Below, piece by piece: positions 1 to 12,169 of a DNA stretch of 64,000 bases. The notes beneath the pieces are model-generated. The model was not told the DNA's origin, ran no database searches, and saw only the letters and a program-made list of their open reading frames with translations. Made by a program: the position numbers and the translations under genes. Position 1 is the first letter of the stretch; each line of letters opens with the position of its first letter. Origin of the DNA: Ipomoea triloba (taxonomy: Eukaryota; Streptophyta; Magnoliopsida; Solanales; Convolvulaceae); assembly GCF_003576645.1 (NCBI RefSeq), contig NC_044920.1:14763865-14827864 (forward strand), in the 5' to 3' direction.

Positions 1-706
1 CTACCCCTAAGAAAGAAATAGTGTGCTAATTACAAGTATAAATATCATGGAATACAACAATTATGTCTTGATATGAAGAAATACAGGTTAACAAATGACT
101 ATTGATGCTAGTATAAGCATCCACTATTGTTTGACCACCTACTACTACACAACAAAGCTAAACATGATGTTTGTGTAATTGTTTCTTTGACATAAATCAA
201 TTACAGATTATTATACCACAAGAATGGTTACCACAAATTGCTATTATGAACTATTGCTCTACAGGCCCAGCTTCATTTCGACCACGAGCACAAGCTGCTA
301 CTTCTTACTCTTCTTCAATTGAGAAAGGATGACCTGTGTTACAAGGACTTTTGGCAATAGACTTTTTAGCGAAAGAGGTATCTGTTAATTATTTCTGTAG
401 ATTTTTAAGCTGTTACATGGTTTGAGCTTGTTATGATTTATGAACTTATGCTTGCTTGTACTCTTGGAAAGTACAAACTGGGCAGAATGAAAGCTAAGTT
501 TCATTCCAATTCACTTTGAAAACCTGAAGAAAACAAATTAATATAAATGAGAACACTTTGATTGATTTGGTATGCTTTTTCTTGAACTGTCTCTATTTCA
601 CTCTGACATGGGCTGTCTTATTCTTATTCGTTATCTGGTTTATAAGTTAATTAATTTTAATTGAAATTCTCAAATTCTTGGTACTGAATTTAATCTTTTT
701 ACGCAG

Positions 707-840
707 AAAATGGAGAGCAAGTGAATGATAATCAATTATACTATAATGCGATTGGCGGACATGAAAAGAAAAGAACTTTATGGACATCATCACCAGGCCT
801 CCATCTCAAGTCAATTGATTTTGATGTTGATTGTTGTTAA
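707..840 (+). pseudogene. Possible 3' exon of a CACTA-encoded Transposase_24-like protein
   Basis: A polypyrimidine run and ACGCAG ending at 706 look like a 3' splice site. The frame behind it stays open for about 44 codons to TAA at 838-840. It reads through a short block with the residues YYNAIGGHEKKRTLW, which resembles the 'aromatic-x-x-(A/V)-G-G...R-x-(Y/F/W)-G' end motif of plant Ptta/En/Spm (Transposase_24) proteins. The place, inside a CACTA terminus, agrees. The match is short and made by eye; upstream exons were not found. It could equally be chance coding. Confidence 0.35.
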
Positions 841-994
841 AACTATTATATTGTTCTTTAGACTCGAACTGAGTATTATTACTTATTAGATGTGGATTAA
901 TATGTACTATTACTTGAAATTAATGTGGATGGATAATGTTTTCAATTTATGTTATATTTTAGAATTAACAATGTATTAGTTTTTATTTTAAAAA

Positions 995-1355
995 ATGCGA
1001 TGGAATAATGGTGTAAAAAATTGCGACGGAATTGCTTATTTGCTACAGAACAAGTGTCCCCCAAATTGCGACGAAATTGCGATGAAAAGTATTTCCGTTG
1101 TCCTTTTGCGACGGAATTTGTCTCCAAAATGGTTGCAAAACAAGCGATGGAATTCGCGACGACAAAATTCCGTCGCAGAATTTAGCAACGGATATTTCCG
1201 TCGTTATTCCGTCGCAAAATTTGGCGACGGAATTTTTCTGTCGCAAAATGGAATACGACGAGCTCATAGACAATGGAACGAATTCCGTCGCAAAACCCGT
1301 TTCGCGACGGAATTTGGCTATTTCGCGACGGAATTGTTCCGTCGCTAATCGCAAA
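995..1355. repeat. CACTA subterminal repeat array (GCGACGGAATT motif)
   Basis: At least ten copies of GCGACGGAATT or its reverse complement, some with one change, occur in both orientations. Pairs form short palindromes, for example around 1160-1200 and 1305-1345. The open frames crossing this stretch on both strands are by-products of the repeats, not genes. Confidence 0.75.
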
Positions 1356-1372
1356 TTTTCTTGTAGTGGTAT

Positions 1373-1374
<2 letters not shown>

Positions 1375-1448
<74 letters not shown>
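1375..1448. repeat. (TA)n microsatellite
   Basis: About 37 uninterrupted TA dinucleotides directly follow the CACTA end, which suggests the element inserted at or beside a TA-rich site. Its length in an assembly is unreliable. Confidence 0.9.
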
Positions 1449-1451
<3 letters not shown>

Positions 1452-1612
1452 CGACAACGGTGTTTTAGACAAAACCGACATGGTATTATATTTTTTAAAA
1501 ATAAAAAATACATACGACATTGATTTTTTTAAAATAATTGACGCCGTATGTAATTTTTATTTTAAAAAATATTATACGGTGTCGGTTTTTGTGAAAACAG
1601 ACGCCGTTTTTT
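1449..1612. repeat. Second short inverted-motif repeat (ACGACAACGG / ACGCCGT)
   Basis: Related motifs recur in alternating orientation (ACGACAACGGTGTTTT, GACGCCGTATG, ACGGTGTCGG, GACGCCGTTTT). They look like the subterminal region of another CACTA or MITE-like element. No terminal inverted repeat could be fixed, so the family is not assigned. Confidence 0.35.
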
Positions 1613-2589
1613 TAATCATTAAATTTATTTTACGAATCCATCTAAAACATGTGCAGCAATTTTTGAATTCACATCAAGTTTCAGAACATGTTCAACAAAT
1701 TAACATTAAAAATCTCACAATTGGTCAAACTTATAAATTTCTCAATTAATCAAAGTAATAAAATCACAACTAATCAAACTAATAAATTCTACAATTACTA
1801 ATAATACTTTGAAACTACAATTACTAACAAGTATTTAACATAAATATCACAATTCATAAAATTAAATAAGTAATTTATTATGCCATTTCATAATAAAAAG
1901 CTTGCACCATATGTCTCTAACTTCATCAATATCTTATTGTAGGGCAATATTCCTTGTCTCTCCAAATTCTACAAAGTTGAAAAGAGATAAATAATTAAAA
2001 AAGTTAGTATTTTAAAAAATATGGAAGAGAAAGATACTTTATTAAATTACTTGCCTTATCTATTCCCTTGTATGTTCCTGAGGAAATGATTTCGTACATC
2101 CATTTCATCACATAATATCTGCATTCGGTAGTTCCTCTTTGTATGACACACTACATTTGAAGTAAAAAAATATATCTAAGATTTTTTTAATAAAAAACAA
2201 TAACATATATGTACTTACCGAACATGTAATCCATTTTGGTTGACGACTTGGTTTCTTTCCACTTAACATGCTTGTTGTCTTCACACACCTATTAAAATAT
2301 GACATATAAAACATACACAAATACTTGACATCACTATATTAATAATAACTATTAATTATAATTATAAATTTACATATGTTTCAATTATCTCTTTTATATC
2401 CTCACGTGGATCGCGACTAATGGAATCAAATCAATAGATTTCATTCAATAGGGGACAAATCGTGATCACCATTCGCTGCTCACTACAAATAAGAATTTTA
2501 TTAGTTTATAGGAAAATATAATATATAAAAATATATTATATATAAGGTATTGTATTTAAAACATAATATAATCAATGCTTACTTGAGAA
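1613..2589. other. AT-rich stretch without a recognisable gene
   Basis: Only short, biased open frames occur here, on either strand. I recognise no domain, RNA gene or element boundary. Confidence 0.5.
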
Positions 2590-3689
2590 CATATGGGGCT
2601 AAATAGCAAGTGGAGGGACACCAAGAGACCCGAAAGTTTAATGAGACCGGAAAAGTCTAATGAGACCGAAAGATCATTATGCTCAGAAAGTATGCTATGG
2701 CGTGCTATAGTCACTAAGGTTACTTTGCTCGGGAAGCGCACTACGGTCAGGAATTACTTTAATGAGATTTGTAGGTCGAGGGAGTTGCCCTACAATCCTA
2801 CCAGTAGTAGCCCCACACTCCCTATGTTGCGAGAATCGTCAACACAAGGGAATAGATATTATGGCATTCCGAGGTCATTTTTAATTTTGATTGTGGACAA
2901 GAAGTGACCTGGTCGGGTTCGTGGTGCCGATGCGCCAGACCATACTTGAGTATCGGTGGTCGATTTGCCTACCTTGTAGGACTAGGGGTTTAAGAAGTTT
3001 GGATTTTGTCGATCTAGAGTTTGGATCTTGACACGAATAAAGAGATTAAATGCTACCGATCAAGAGATTCGGAGATCAAATATAAGGCTCATGGTTGGGC
3101 TTCCGATCAAGAGATCAAATACGATCCGGAGATCATATACAAGGCCCATGGTCGGGCTATCGATCTGGATATTGGGTTTATTCCGGAGATAAAACGTATG
3201 GTTTGGGCAACAAGATCAAGAGGTCGGCGTTGATCCAGAGATCATATGTATTAAGCCCATAGTCGGGCTTCCGATCAAGAGACCAGATCTGATGCGATAC
3301 TTTCAGTCGAAAGACTGTTATAACTTCCAATCTTGTGGACGTTGCTCCGACATGTGGTTGTAGTCGAAGGCCTTCCTCCTTTTTGGGCCGGAGAACCTTT
3401 GTTTGTTTTTTTTTTTATATCTTCTGATTGTCGAACATTTGACCGCAAAGGTCCGGAGACCTTTTTTCTTTTTATCCTCTTATCGTAGTCGACTCTTGGG
3501 TCGAGTTCCGGTCAAAATTGCATACTTTGTAAGGCTTGATGCCTTGATATTTTCCCGGGCTTAGTATTGCCGGTGGTGGCAAGGCCAACCTGACCGGGCT
3601 TCATTGCCTACTTCATAGAGCTTATTGCCGAGATATGGTCCCAGGCTTATAGGGCCGGTGGTGGCAAGGCCAACCTAACCGGGCTTAAT
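2590..3689. repeat. Degenerate LTR/UTR-like repeat DNA (left part)
   Basis: From about 3040 to 3290 there are imperfect repeats built on 'gatcaagagatc' and 'gcccatggtcgggct'. From 3540 the sequence repeats 'gggctt..ttgcctact...gccgagat...cccgggctta', which resumes beyond the 3690-6394 insertion. Low-complexity tandem UTR/LTR DNA of this style is common in Tat/Ogre-type Ty3/gypsy elements, but no primer site, LTR border or domain fixes the family. Confidence 0.35.
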
Positions 3690-6394
3690 TGTAATACCCC
3701 AATTTCCAAGACCAAATTTTCCTTAATTTTTTTTTTCAATTTAAAATTCACTATTATCATTACGAAAGCATTAACTAACCAAAAGGGAAATGGGTGTTAT
3801 CGTCACACTCAAGTATTTCTCTATACCCAAACGCTAAGGCTAAAGTTTACAACTTACAAAGATATCTCCAGACTAATACTAATACAACAAATCAAATACA
3901 CTCGTCTAAAAACAACTTCTAGATTTTCTATAAAAATGAAATTGTAAACAACTATCTAGGAAGAGGCGAATGGGTCTCATCATCCACACTTATGCAGATA
4001 CACTTGAAAAATACTCAAAGAGTATCCAAAGTAAGCGCAAAGCTAAGTAAGATTTAATTCACCTCATAAAATAACTATTTAGACATAGCACATAGGAGCA
4101 CGTACAACTTGTAGATAATAATATGTATAAATGTGTATGTACATTAAAATTATTGGAACATATAGATGCAAATAAGCAATACTCACAATATTCTAAGCAC
4201 TCACATTTCTCCAGAAATACTCAAGACTTTCAAAACCCATAATTTCTCAAACATACTCATAATTCATAATTTCTAAATCCGTATTTCCTACAATAGAAAT
4301 TTTAGGAACACTTCAAAAGTAATATATATTTTAAAATCATTGTTAATATATACATGTACATATACATGGAGAAACACCAATCTCAATGCAATGGGCAGGG
4401 TCTTGTTTCATCAAGCCGTAGTGAACAATAATCTCTCTATTGAACACTACACAAAATCCCATTCAATCTCAAATAATGGCAAGGTCTTAATTAATAAGCC
4501 CTAGTGAACAGTAATCACTCTACTGAACATTTTGCATAAATCCCATTTAATCTCAAATAATGGCAGGTCTTAATTAATAAACCCTAGTGAACAGTAATCA
4601 CTCTACTGAGCACTACGCAAAATCTCATTTAAGTGGAACAAAACTAATACTTTAAGTGTGCACACCCCCAATGGGTTTCCAAGTCCAATGGGTAGTAATT
4701 AGTCCTAGTAGTCATGTAACGTTTCTAATGACTACTACTCAATAGGGTAAATACCCTAGTAGTAGACTCCGCTAACCACTCCTCAAAATAACAAAAACTA
4801 AAAGTCCTAGTGAGACAGAATACATTTCTACTGCTCACTCCACAGCAAACTAGGGGTTTAACCTAAGTATCTAGAATTTCATAGTTGGATCTACAAGTAT
4901 TAAAATTCATTAAGGGTATCACAACCCAACAAAACCTTTTATCCTCTATCTTTATAAAGATAATAATAACAATATTTCTCATATGCCACTCCAAGATAGT
5001 AGATTTTCAAAATTCAATCATAAGCTTTGTAGCTAACTAAAACACAAACCGCTAATAAAATTCCTTTGAACTTCAATTCATATACAAATATATGTGTTTT
5101 CCAAACATCTCATATGCCTCCCATAAAAAATATTTGTAACTAAACTACATGCATATAATCTCAAGTAAATAACTTCTCAATGGCTCAAATAATCAACAAA
5201 ACACAAGAAACTGAAAGTGACAGAAATTTTAGAAATTATGACTTGGATTGTAGAATTTCCTGAGGAAAATCGGGAGCATATTTTAACACAAACTTTTCCA
5301 GATAATAAGTATAGAGAGCCTAGATTATACATAAAATATTTCAGGCCAATCCAAGGTCTAGAATTATTTTTTTCGAAATTTTTCCCAACACTGCGCTGCA
5401 CAGAAATTTAACTGACAGCACATTGCCACTCTACGAAATTTTTCTGGAAATAATGAAGCATATCTCTAACAAAATAATTTTAGATACATCAAATATCAAA
5501 AGTCTAGGTTCTCCAAAAAAAGATTTCAGGCCAATCGGAGTTAAAAAAGCATTTTTCACGAATTTTGTTTTCAAACTGCGCCAGTCAGAAAATTTTCTCA
5601 AACAGTGGCTACAATGAATTTAATCATCCCTTCTAAATACCATAAAACCTCCCTTCTAATCCACACAAAATATATTTATTCACAATTCAAAATAAACACG
5701 TAAGAAGAAATAATAATACTTTTATTAACAAAAAGTAGTAATTTGGTGATACTTACTCTAGAGCCAAAACTCCACTGCACCCACTAGAAATTCTTGATGA
5801 TCATGGTATCTACTCCTCCTTGACAAATATGTTTTACTTTTAAAAATGACGTGTAAAGTTTTGGAAATATTATGCTTGAGAAAAGCAATATAATATTGTA
5901 AAGTATGTGTATATTTATATATATACCGTTTATACAAATATATGAGTTTTTTTTTTCAAAAAAAAAAAAAATCCAAGCCAATATTTTACGGGATGCAATG
6001 AAACTTACTTAGCTTATGCTAATTTTTGTCTACAATTTGTTTTTGTGTTAAAATTATTTTTACAGGTGAACATGAATAGAATTCAAGATGAGTGTTCAAG
6101 TTGAAAATGGATCAAGTCCATCTAAGAATAAGGCATTTTGAAGGACTTGATATATTTATTCATGGTTGTATAGTTATTCTAATTTATTGTACTAGGTTGG
6201 ATGTAGACTAATTATTGGATTGTTATTCGATTTTGTATATTAGCCTTAGCGTCTGGGTATAAAAGAGATACCTGAGCATGGCGGTAACACCCGTTTCCTT
6301 TTGGTTAGTAAATGTTTCCGTTATGATATTAGTGAATTTTTAATTGTAAAGAATTATTGTAAGGAAATTTTGGTTCTCGAAAAGGGGTGTTACA
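3690..6394. mobile_element. Composite gypsy LTR insertion with inverted arms and TSD
   Basis: The insert starts TGTAATACCCC and ends GGGGTGTTACA. It is flanked by ttaat (3685-3689) and ttaaa (6395-6399), one mismatch, and the flanks rejoin into the surrounding repeat. About 150 bp at the left end are recognisably the reverse complement of the right end: both carry 'acgctaaggct', 'taaccaaaagg' and 'cgggtgtta' in the same mirrored order. The left ~2.25 kb therefore reads as an LTR in minus orientation, and the right ~0.42 kb as the 3' end of a related LTR in plus orientation. Polarity switches at a T10-C-A13 run (5947-5970). There is no coding capacity; the small ORFs inside are by-products. 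Confidence 0.65.
4375..4630. repeat. Imperfect ~86-bp tandem repeat inside the LTR composite
   Basis: Three diverged copies of a unit that includes 'aatggcaaggtcttaattaataa', 'gtgaacagtaatcactctactga' and 'cactacgcaaaatccca'. Point differences between copies mark this as an old natural tandem repeat. Confidence 0.7.
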
Positions 6395-7150
6395 TTAAAT
6401 GCTTACTTTGTAGGGCTTATTGCTGAGATATGGTCCTGGACTTATAGGGTTGGTGGTGGCAATACCAACTTAACCTGGATTCGCACACGACTAATCTACA
6501 TACATGATCGTGTTACAATTTTACAAAGCAAATTAAACAAATAATTTTACAAGCTCTAAAAATTCTGCTTCACTTGGTCGTAGCTGCGAACAGGTGGGCT
6601 CAAACACTTGATGGAGTTTGTGGTGGATGACATTTCCTCTTGCCGGTCCGGGGACCATAATTTTTCCTGACTTTTCGGTCGTTTGTTGTTGCTTGCTCCG
6701 TAGGGCTCATGCTGAGATCCTTTCTCAGGTTTGATTGCCTACTTTGTTGGGCTTTTTGCCGAGATTGCTCCCGAGCTTAATTTCCTACTTGGGTAGGATA
6801 GGGCTTTATGTCCATATTGCTCCCGGGCTTAATTGCCTACTTGGGTAGGGCTTTATGCCGACATTGCTCCCGGGCTTAATTGCCTACTTGGGTAGGGCTT
6901 TATGCCGAGATTGCTCCGGGGCTTAATTGCCTACTTGGGTAGGGCTTTATGCCGAGATTGCTCCCGAGCTTAATTGCCTACTTGTGTAGGGCTTTATGTC
7001 GAGATTGCTCCCAGGCTTAATTGCCTACTTGTGTAGGACTTTATGCCGAGATTGCTCCCGGGCTTAATTGCCTACTTGTATAGGGCTTTATGCCGATATT
7101 GCTCCCGGGCTTAATTGCTACTTGTGCAGGTCTTTATGTAGAGATTTTTT
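6395..7150. repeat. 47-bp minisatellite and flanking LTR/UTR-like repeat (right part)
   Basis: The sequence interrupted at 3690 resumes here. From about 6764 a unit containing 'gccgagattgctcccgggcttaattgcctacttg' repeats. The anchor 'attgctcc' lies at 6816, 6863, 6910, 6957, 7004, 7051 and 7098, a constant 47 bp, with scattered point mutations and one 5-bp insertion. This is natural tandem expansion, unlike the 42-bp duplications elsewhere in the window. Confidence 0.75.
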
Positions 7151-7984
7151 CCCGGGCTTCAAAACTTGTGATAATTTGCTCAAGTGGATGGTTGTCAGTG
7201 CGAGCTTCATAGTGTTGGTGTGCAATAGTAGCACTCTCATTTCACGTTCTCGCTTCTTCTTTTCGATCTAATGCCTTTTCGGCCTTCGACTTTTCCGTGA
7301 TCTTCTCAATCTACACTGCCTGATGAATTTCCCCCAACTACTATACCTTTTGTTCACTTTTTCCAATCATTGTCCACACTTAACACCGCCATAACATGAG
7401 GGAAGACGACAACAATGATGCATTATACATATATCTCGGGAAAGCAAAGCCATGTAAGAAATGAGGATTTAAAAGACCATCTCACCAGCACAAGAAAGAA
7501 ACTCGATTAGTTAGCTTTGAGAAAATTAGAAAATACGCACCAAGTCGCCGGAGAATTGGAGATGAATATAGCTTAAAGAGAATATGCGGGAAGCATCATG
7601 CTTTACCATAGAACATGTCTACCCACGCTTGGATCGACAAATCTGTAATCGGCGAGAACATCATTGGTGGTGAAGAAACTTTAGCTCCCACGCTACATGG
7701 TGAGCGGAGTCCACCTTTTTCTCTTCTTGGTTGTTGGGAGAGAAGTAGAGAAGCTGCGGGTACAGAGCTCCGGCGAAGGGAGGCGACGGCTACATCTTTG
7801 ATGTTGCATGGTCCGCCAGCCGCCATCAAGCTTCGATGATTTACTACCGCTGGTGGGACGGAGAGACGCGCTGCGGGTGGCAGAGCGGAACCTCTGGAGA
7901 TAAGGAATTGGTTATCAAAAAATTGCCAAAAATAGTACTGTTGGGCCGAAGCCTTATTATAAATACATTTCGCCCAGTCAGTCA
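7151..7984. other. Unclassified DNA left of the Sirevirus
   Basis: There is no recognisable domain. A 129-codon minus-strand frame (7596-7985) is Ala/Ser/Pro-rich and more GC-rich than its neighbours, but I recognise no family, and a 74-codon frame overlaps it on the other strand. It may belong to an LTR or to a captured gene fragment. The junction with the Sirevirus lies near 7985. Confidence 0.3.
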
Positions 7985-8040
7985 AAGAAAAGGCAAAGTT
8001 TTGTTCCCTTAAGGAAATATTCCAATGAGTTTAGTGCAAA

Positions 8041-11000
8041 ACAACATTTGAAAAATGGAAGATTTTCGAATGGTGGACCAGGGAGATTTTATCCCTCTGA
8101 GCAATATTGGTTCAAAGAAATTAAACCATGGGTAAAATCAAGGTTTAATTCCTTTAAGGTCTCTTCCCAAGTGCCCAAAAATCGAGTCAGTTTTCAAAAC
8201 CGGGCACCGAAAGTCTTTTCCAAAATTGGTTATGATTATAAAGTCAACAATGGTTACAAATCACCTTTACTTGGTTCAGTAAGGACAAGGTGGATTTGGG
8301 TACCAAAAATTACTAACCCCCAAGGACACAAGCAAAACTAGGTACCTAAAAATGTTTAATCTGTTTACAGGAAGTTTGGTACTTCGATAGTGGATGTTCG
8401 CATCACATGACTGGAAATAAATCTAGTGAATTTTAAGAATATCGAAGGACCAAAAGTAGTTTTTGGAGGAAAAGATCGATACGGCCAAACCAAAGGCATC
8501 AGAACAGTTGAACGTAACGGATTAAAAGTCGAAAACGTATCTTACGTGGAAGGTCTCAAATTCAACCTCTTCAGTACAAGTCAATTTTGTGACAAAGGTT
8601 ATTTAGTGGAATTTTTTAAAGACAAATGTCAAGTAAAAAATGAAACTACTGGAGAAATTATACTGCAAGGAACGAGAAAGAGGAACATGTACGTTGTTGA
8701 TTGGTCTACAACAAAGGAATCAATATGCTTAGTTGCCAACAACACAAACGCTACAAGCTGGGAATGACATAAGAAGCTGAATCATCTGAATTTCAAAACA
8801 ATCAACAAGCTCGCAGCAAATGATCTAGTCAAAGGACTACCCAAAATAGTTTACAAAAAAGATCAGATTTGCGATGCATGCCAAAGAGGAAAGCAAATCA
8901 AATCTTCATTCCAGTCAGAGACACAAGAATCATCATCAAGACCTCTTAGTCTACTACACATGAATTTATTTGGTCTAGTAGACCAGTAAGTATGAGTGGT
9001 AAGAAATATACACTTGTTATTGTTGATGATTTTTCCAGGTACACATGGACTATTTTTTCTCAACAAGAAAAACGAAGTTGAAAGGAAGCTACCGGAATTG
9101 TTGAAACAACTTCAAATCGAAAAGGAACTCAAAATAGCAAAAATACGTAAGGATAGAGGTATAGAGTTCGTAAACGGCGTAATTCAAGACTACTGCAGCA
9201 TGCAAGGAATTTTACATCAATTATCAGCTGCAAGAACACCACAACAAAATGGTGTTGCCGAAAGAAGAAACCAAACACTCAAGGAAGCTGCACGAGTAAT
9301 GATTACGGCAACCAACTTACCGAAACGGTTTTGGGCAGGAGAAATTAACACTGCTTGCTACACTCAGAATAGAAGCTTTATCAACAAGCTGTATAACAAA
9401 ACACCATATGAATTATGGAAAGGGAAAAAATCTAACCTTAGCTATTTTCATTCTTTTGAATGCAAATGTTTTGTTCTGAATAATGGCAAAAGCTATCTGA
9501 AAACTTTTGATGAGCATGCAGATGAAGCTATTTTCCTTGGATATTCATCTACCAGCAAAGCATTCAGAGTATGGAATAAATCTACAATGGTGGGAGAAGA
9601 ATCAATTCATGTCGTGTTCGATGAATCGTCAAAAGTCAAGGAAATTGATGATCTAAAAATTGGTAATAATGTTCCAAATAATTTTATTATTACTAATGAC
9701 GCTTCAAGAGACAATGTTTTACAGGGATTAAAAGATCTGGAAATTAAAGACTCCAATACAGAGCAAAATGGCGCACTAGGCGCAACAAATTCAAGAAATG
9801 AAGAAGTGGAAGTTGTAGAGCAAGTTGAAGTGGAAGTGGAACCTATAGAGGAAGTTGTGGAGGAAGTTAGAATTAGTGGTGGGACCCAAAGTGAACCCAC
9901 TAATTTTCCCTCTCTCTCTACACGTGAAGATGAACCCACTCTGCTACCCACTTCACAAAACATTTTTCAACCAGATTTGAGATGGCTCAAAAATCATCCA
10001 CATGATTTAATTATTGGAGATGTGCATGAAGGCGTGAAAACCAAATCAACTGCAAGAGACGCAATGTTCTCGTGTTTTCTATCTCAGATTGAACCGAAGG
10101 AGATAGATGAAGCTTTAAGTGATCCTAGTTGGATTGAAGCCATGCAAGAAGAGCTGAATCAATTCCAAAGAAACGACGTATGGGAGCTTGTTCCAAGACC
10201 AGGCAATCACAATGTAATCGGTACAAAATGGGTCTTCCAGAACAAAGCAAACGAAGATGGCACCATTGTTAGGAATAAAGCAAGACTGGTCGCAAAAGGC
10301 TATTCGCAAGAAGAAGGAATAGATTTTGATGAGACTTTTGCTCCAGTGGCAAGATTAGAAGCAATCCGCATTTTCCTAGCATATGCAGCGTACAAGAATT
10401 TTACAGTCTACCAAATGGACGTAAAAAGCGCGTTTCTGAACGGCTTACTTGAAGAGGAAGTTTATGTTGAGCAACCACCCGGATTTGAGGTAAAAGGTGA
10501 TGTTGACAAAGTCTATAAACTAAAGAAGGCATTATATGGGTTAAAACAAGCACCTCGAGCTTGGTACGATACCTTGTCAATGTTCTTAATTAGTTGTGGT
10601 TTTACCAAAGGACTAGTTGACAAAACCTTATTTAGAATTCAAGAAAATAATCACATTTTATTAGTGCAAATTTATGTTGATGATATTATTTTTGGAAGTA
10701 CTGATAAATCTTTGTGTGAGAAATTTTCTAAGCTCATGCAGAACAGGTTTGAGATGAGTATGATGGGTGAATTGAACTACTTCCTTGGACTGCAAGTTAA
10801 ACAAATGAAGGAAGGAATTTTCATAAATCAAGCCAAGTACACCAGAGATTTGATCAGAAAATTTGGCTTAGAAGGAAAAAGCTCAGTCAAAATTCCCATG
10901 AGTACAACACAACGATTAGATAAGGATGACGAAGGAACAGGCGTTGACCCTACGATCTATCGAGGAATGATTGGATCTCTGCTATACCTCACTGTGAGTA

Positions 11001-11617
11001 GACCAGATATATCTTACTCAGTGGGTGTGTGTGCAAGATTTCAGTCAAAGCCGAAAAATAGTCATCTTGACGCTACGAAGAAAATCATACGATGCCTCAA
11101 AGGAACAATCAATGTTGGATTATGGTATCCAAAGGAAGGTAATTTTGAACTAACCGGATATTCAGATGCAGATTTTGCAGGTTGCAAAATTGATCGTAAA
11201 AGTACCTCCGGAACGTGCCAGTTCTTAGGGGGAAGGTTAGTTTCATGGTTCAGTAAGAAGCAAAACTCCATTGCAACAAGCACAGCCGAAGCCGAATATA
11301 TCGCAGCAGGGAGTTGTTGTTCGCAAATGTTATGGATGAAGCAACAGTTGAAGGATTACAGAATTAATTGCGAGGACGTTAGTATTTTCTGTGACAATAC
11401 TAGCGCGATTGCGATTTCACGAAATCCTGTACTTCATTCACGAATGAAGCATATCGACGTACGACATCATTTTATCCGCGACCACGTCGAAAAGAAGGAT
11501 TTAAGGATCGATCATATCCCTACAGAAAATCAAATTGCAGACATTCTCACAAAACCGTTGTGTGAATCTCGCTTCGCAACCTTAAGGCACGAAATGGGGA
11601 TGATCGAAATCAGCTAA
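8041..11617 (+). pseudogene. pol: Sirevirus pol polyprotein, N-terminal part decayed
   Basis: The polyprotein would cleave and integrate element DNA and copy its RNA. Visible in order: gag-protease linker (8048-8341); protease block WYFDSGCSHHMTG (8377-8415); GAG-pre-integrase H-x3-H...C-x2-C (8767-8885); integrase with [11 protein letters not shown], a downstream acidic residue in DRGIEF, and [18 protein letters not shown] with [11 protein letters not shown] and the YVDD active site near 10672-10683; RNase H with [19 protein letters not shown] and [10 protein letters not shown]. Frameshifts lie near 8430 and 9055, and stop TAA near 8987. TGA at 8766-8768 replaces the Trp of the usual W-H-K-K. 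From about 9056 to the TAA at 11617 the frame is open for some 850 codons. The integrase N-terminus is therefore dead while RT-RNase H could still be translated. Confidence 0.9.
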
Positions 11618-12160
11618 GTATTTTATTTTATGCCAAGTGTTTTTATTTTAACTGCATGTGGCGTGTTTATGTGATCCTAGCTGAAGCTATGTTTTTGCTT
11701 GTTACACAAGTGTGTTTTACGTGTTACATGCATAGCCTATGTGTATTTAATTTTCACCTGTTTGTGTTTTTACTGTGGTGAGTCACCCTTACACGTGTGT
11801 TTATGCATGCAGTAGAAATTATTATGTTTCACCTGCTTTTATCTTTTTGATAAAATTGTTTTAGTTGGATAGTTTGGTAATTTTCGTGTGTCCCTACATG
11901 CTTGTACATTCTTTTATTTTGTTTTTAGCATATGATTGCTCTTATGAAATAAATGTTGTTGCATAGTTTTATTTTTTGCATGGGACTGTTCACGTGAATA
12001 ATCTTGAGTTATCCGAGTCAATAAAATACTCGCCTTTTGACCAAGATTGACCTATAATAGCCGAATCAACCTCTCAAAATTCCAAAAACACCCTTATTCG
12101 AACAAGGGAGTGGATTTTTAATAGAAGGGCATTGTAGTCTTTTTACCCTTGTCTAGCTTT

Positions 12161-12169
12161 TATAAAAAG
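12161..12169 (+). promoter_or_regulatory. TATA box upstream of the env-like ORF
   Basis: TATAAAAAG lies 163 bp before the ATG at 12324. It is followed by a CT-rich leader (ctctctccttccaccc) like the Y-patch of plant core promoters. The place between pol and the second ORF would suit a subgenomic promoter. No expression evidence can come from sequence. Confidence 0.4.

Larger units (their letters stand above)
1..1368 (+). mobile_element. CACTA (En/Spm-type) DNA transposon, right-hand end
   Basis: The right boundary is TTTTCTTGTAGTG at 1356-1368, the reverse complement of CACTACAAGAAAA, which is the classic CACTA terminal inverted repeat. Just inside it, 995-1355 is packed with direct and inverted copies of GCGACGGAATT / AATTCCGTCGC, the kind of subterminal repeat array these transposases bind. 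A remnant resembling a CACTA-encoded protein exon lies further inside (707-840). No left CACTA end is visible, so the element enters from before position 1. The bases after the end (gta, 1369-1371) would be the 3-bp target copy but cannot be confirmed without the left side. Positions 1-706 hold no recognisable gene. Confidence 0.7.

Noticed and set aside
1043..1523. Open frames of 117-156 codons on both strands over the CACTA end
   Set aside because: They arise from GCGACGGAATT repeats and the (TA)n run, which lack stops in several frames; there is no domain and the Ile-Tyr tail is microsatellite.
7596..7985. 129-codon minus-strand ORF as a host gene
   Set aside because: No recognisable domain, no clear neighbours, and an overlapping frame on the other strand. 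Kept only as unclassified DNA.
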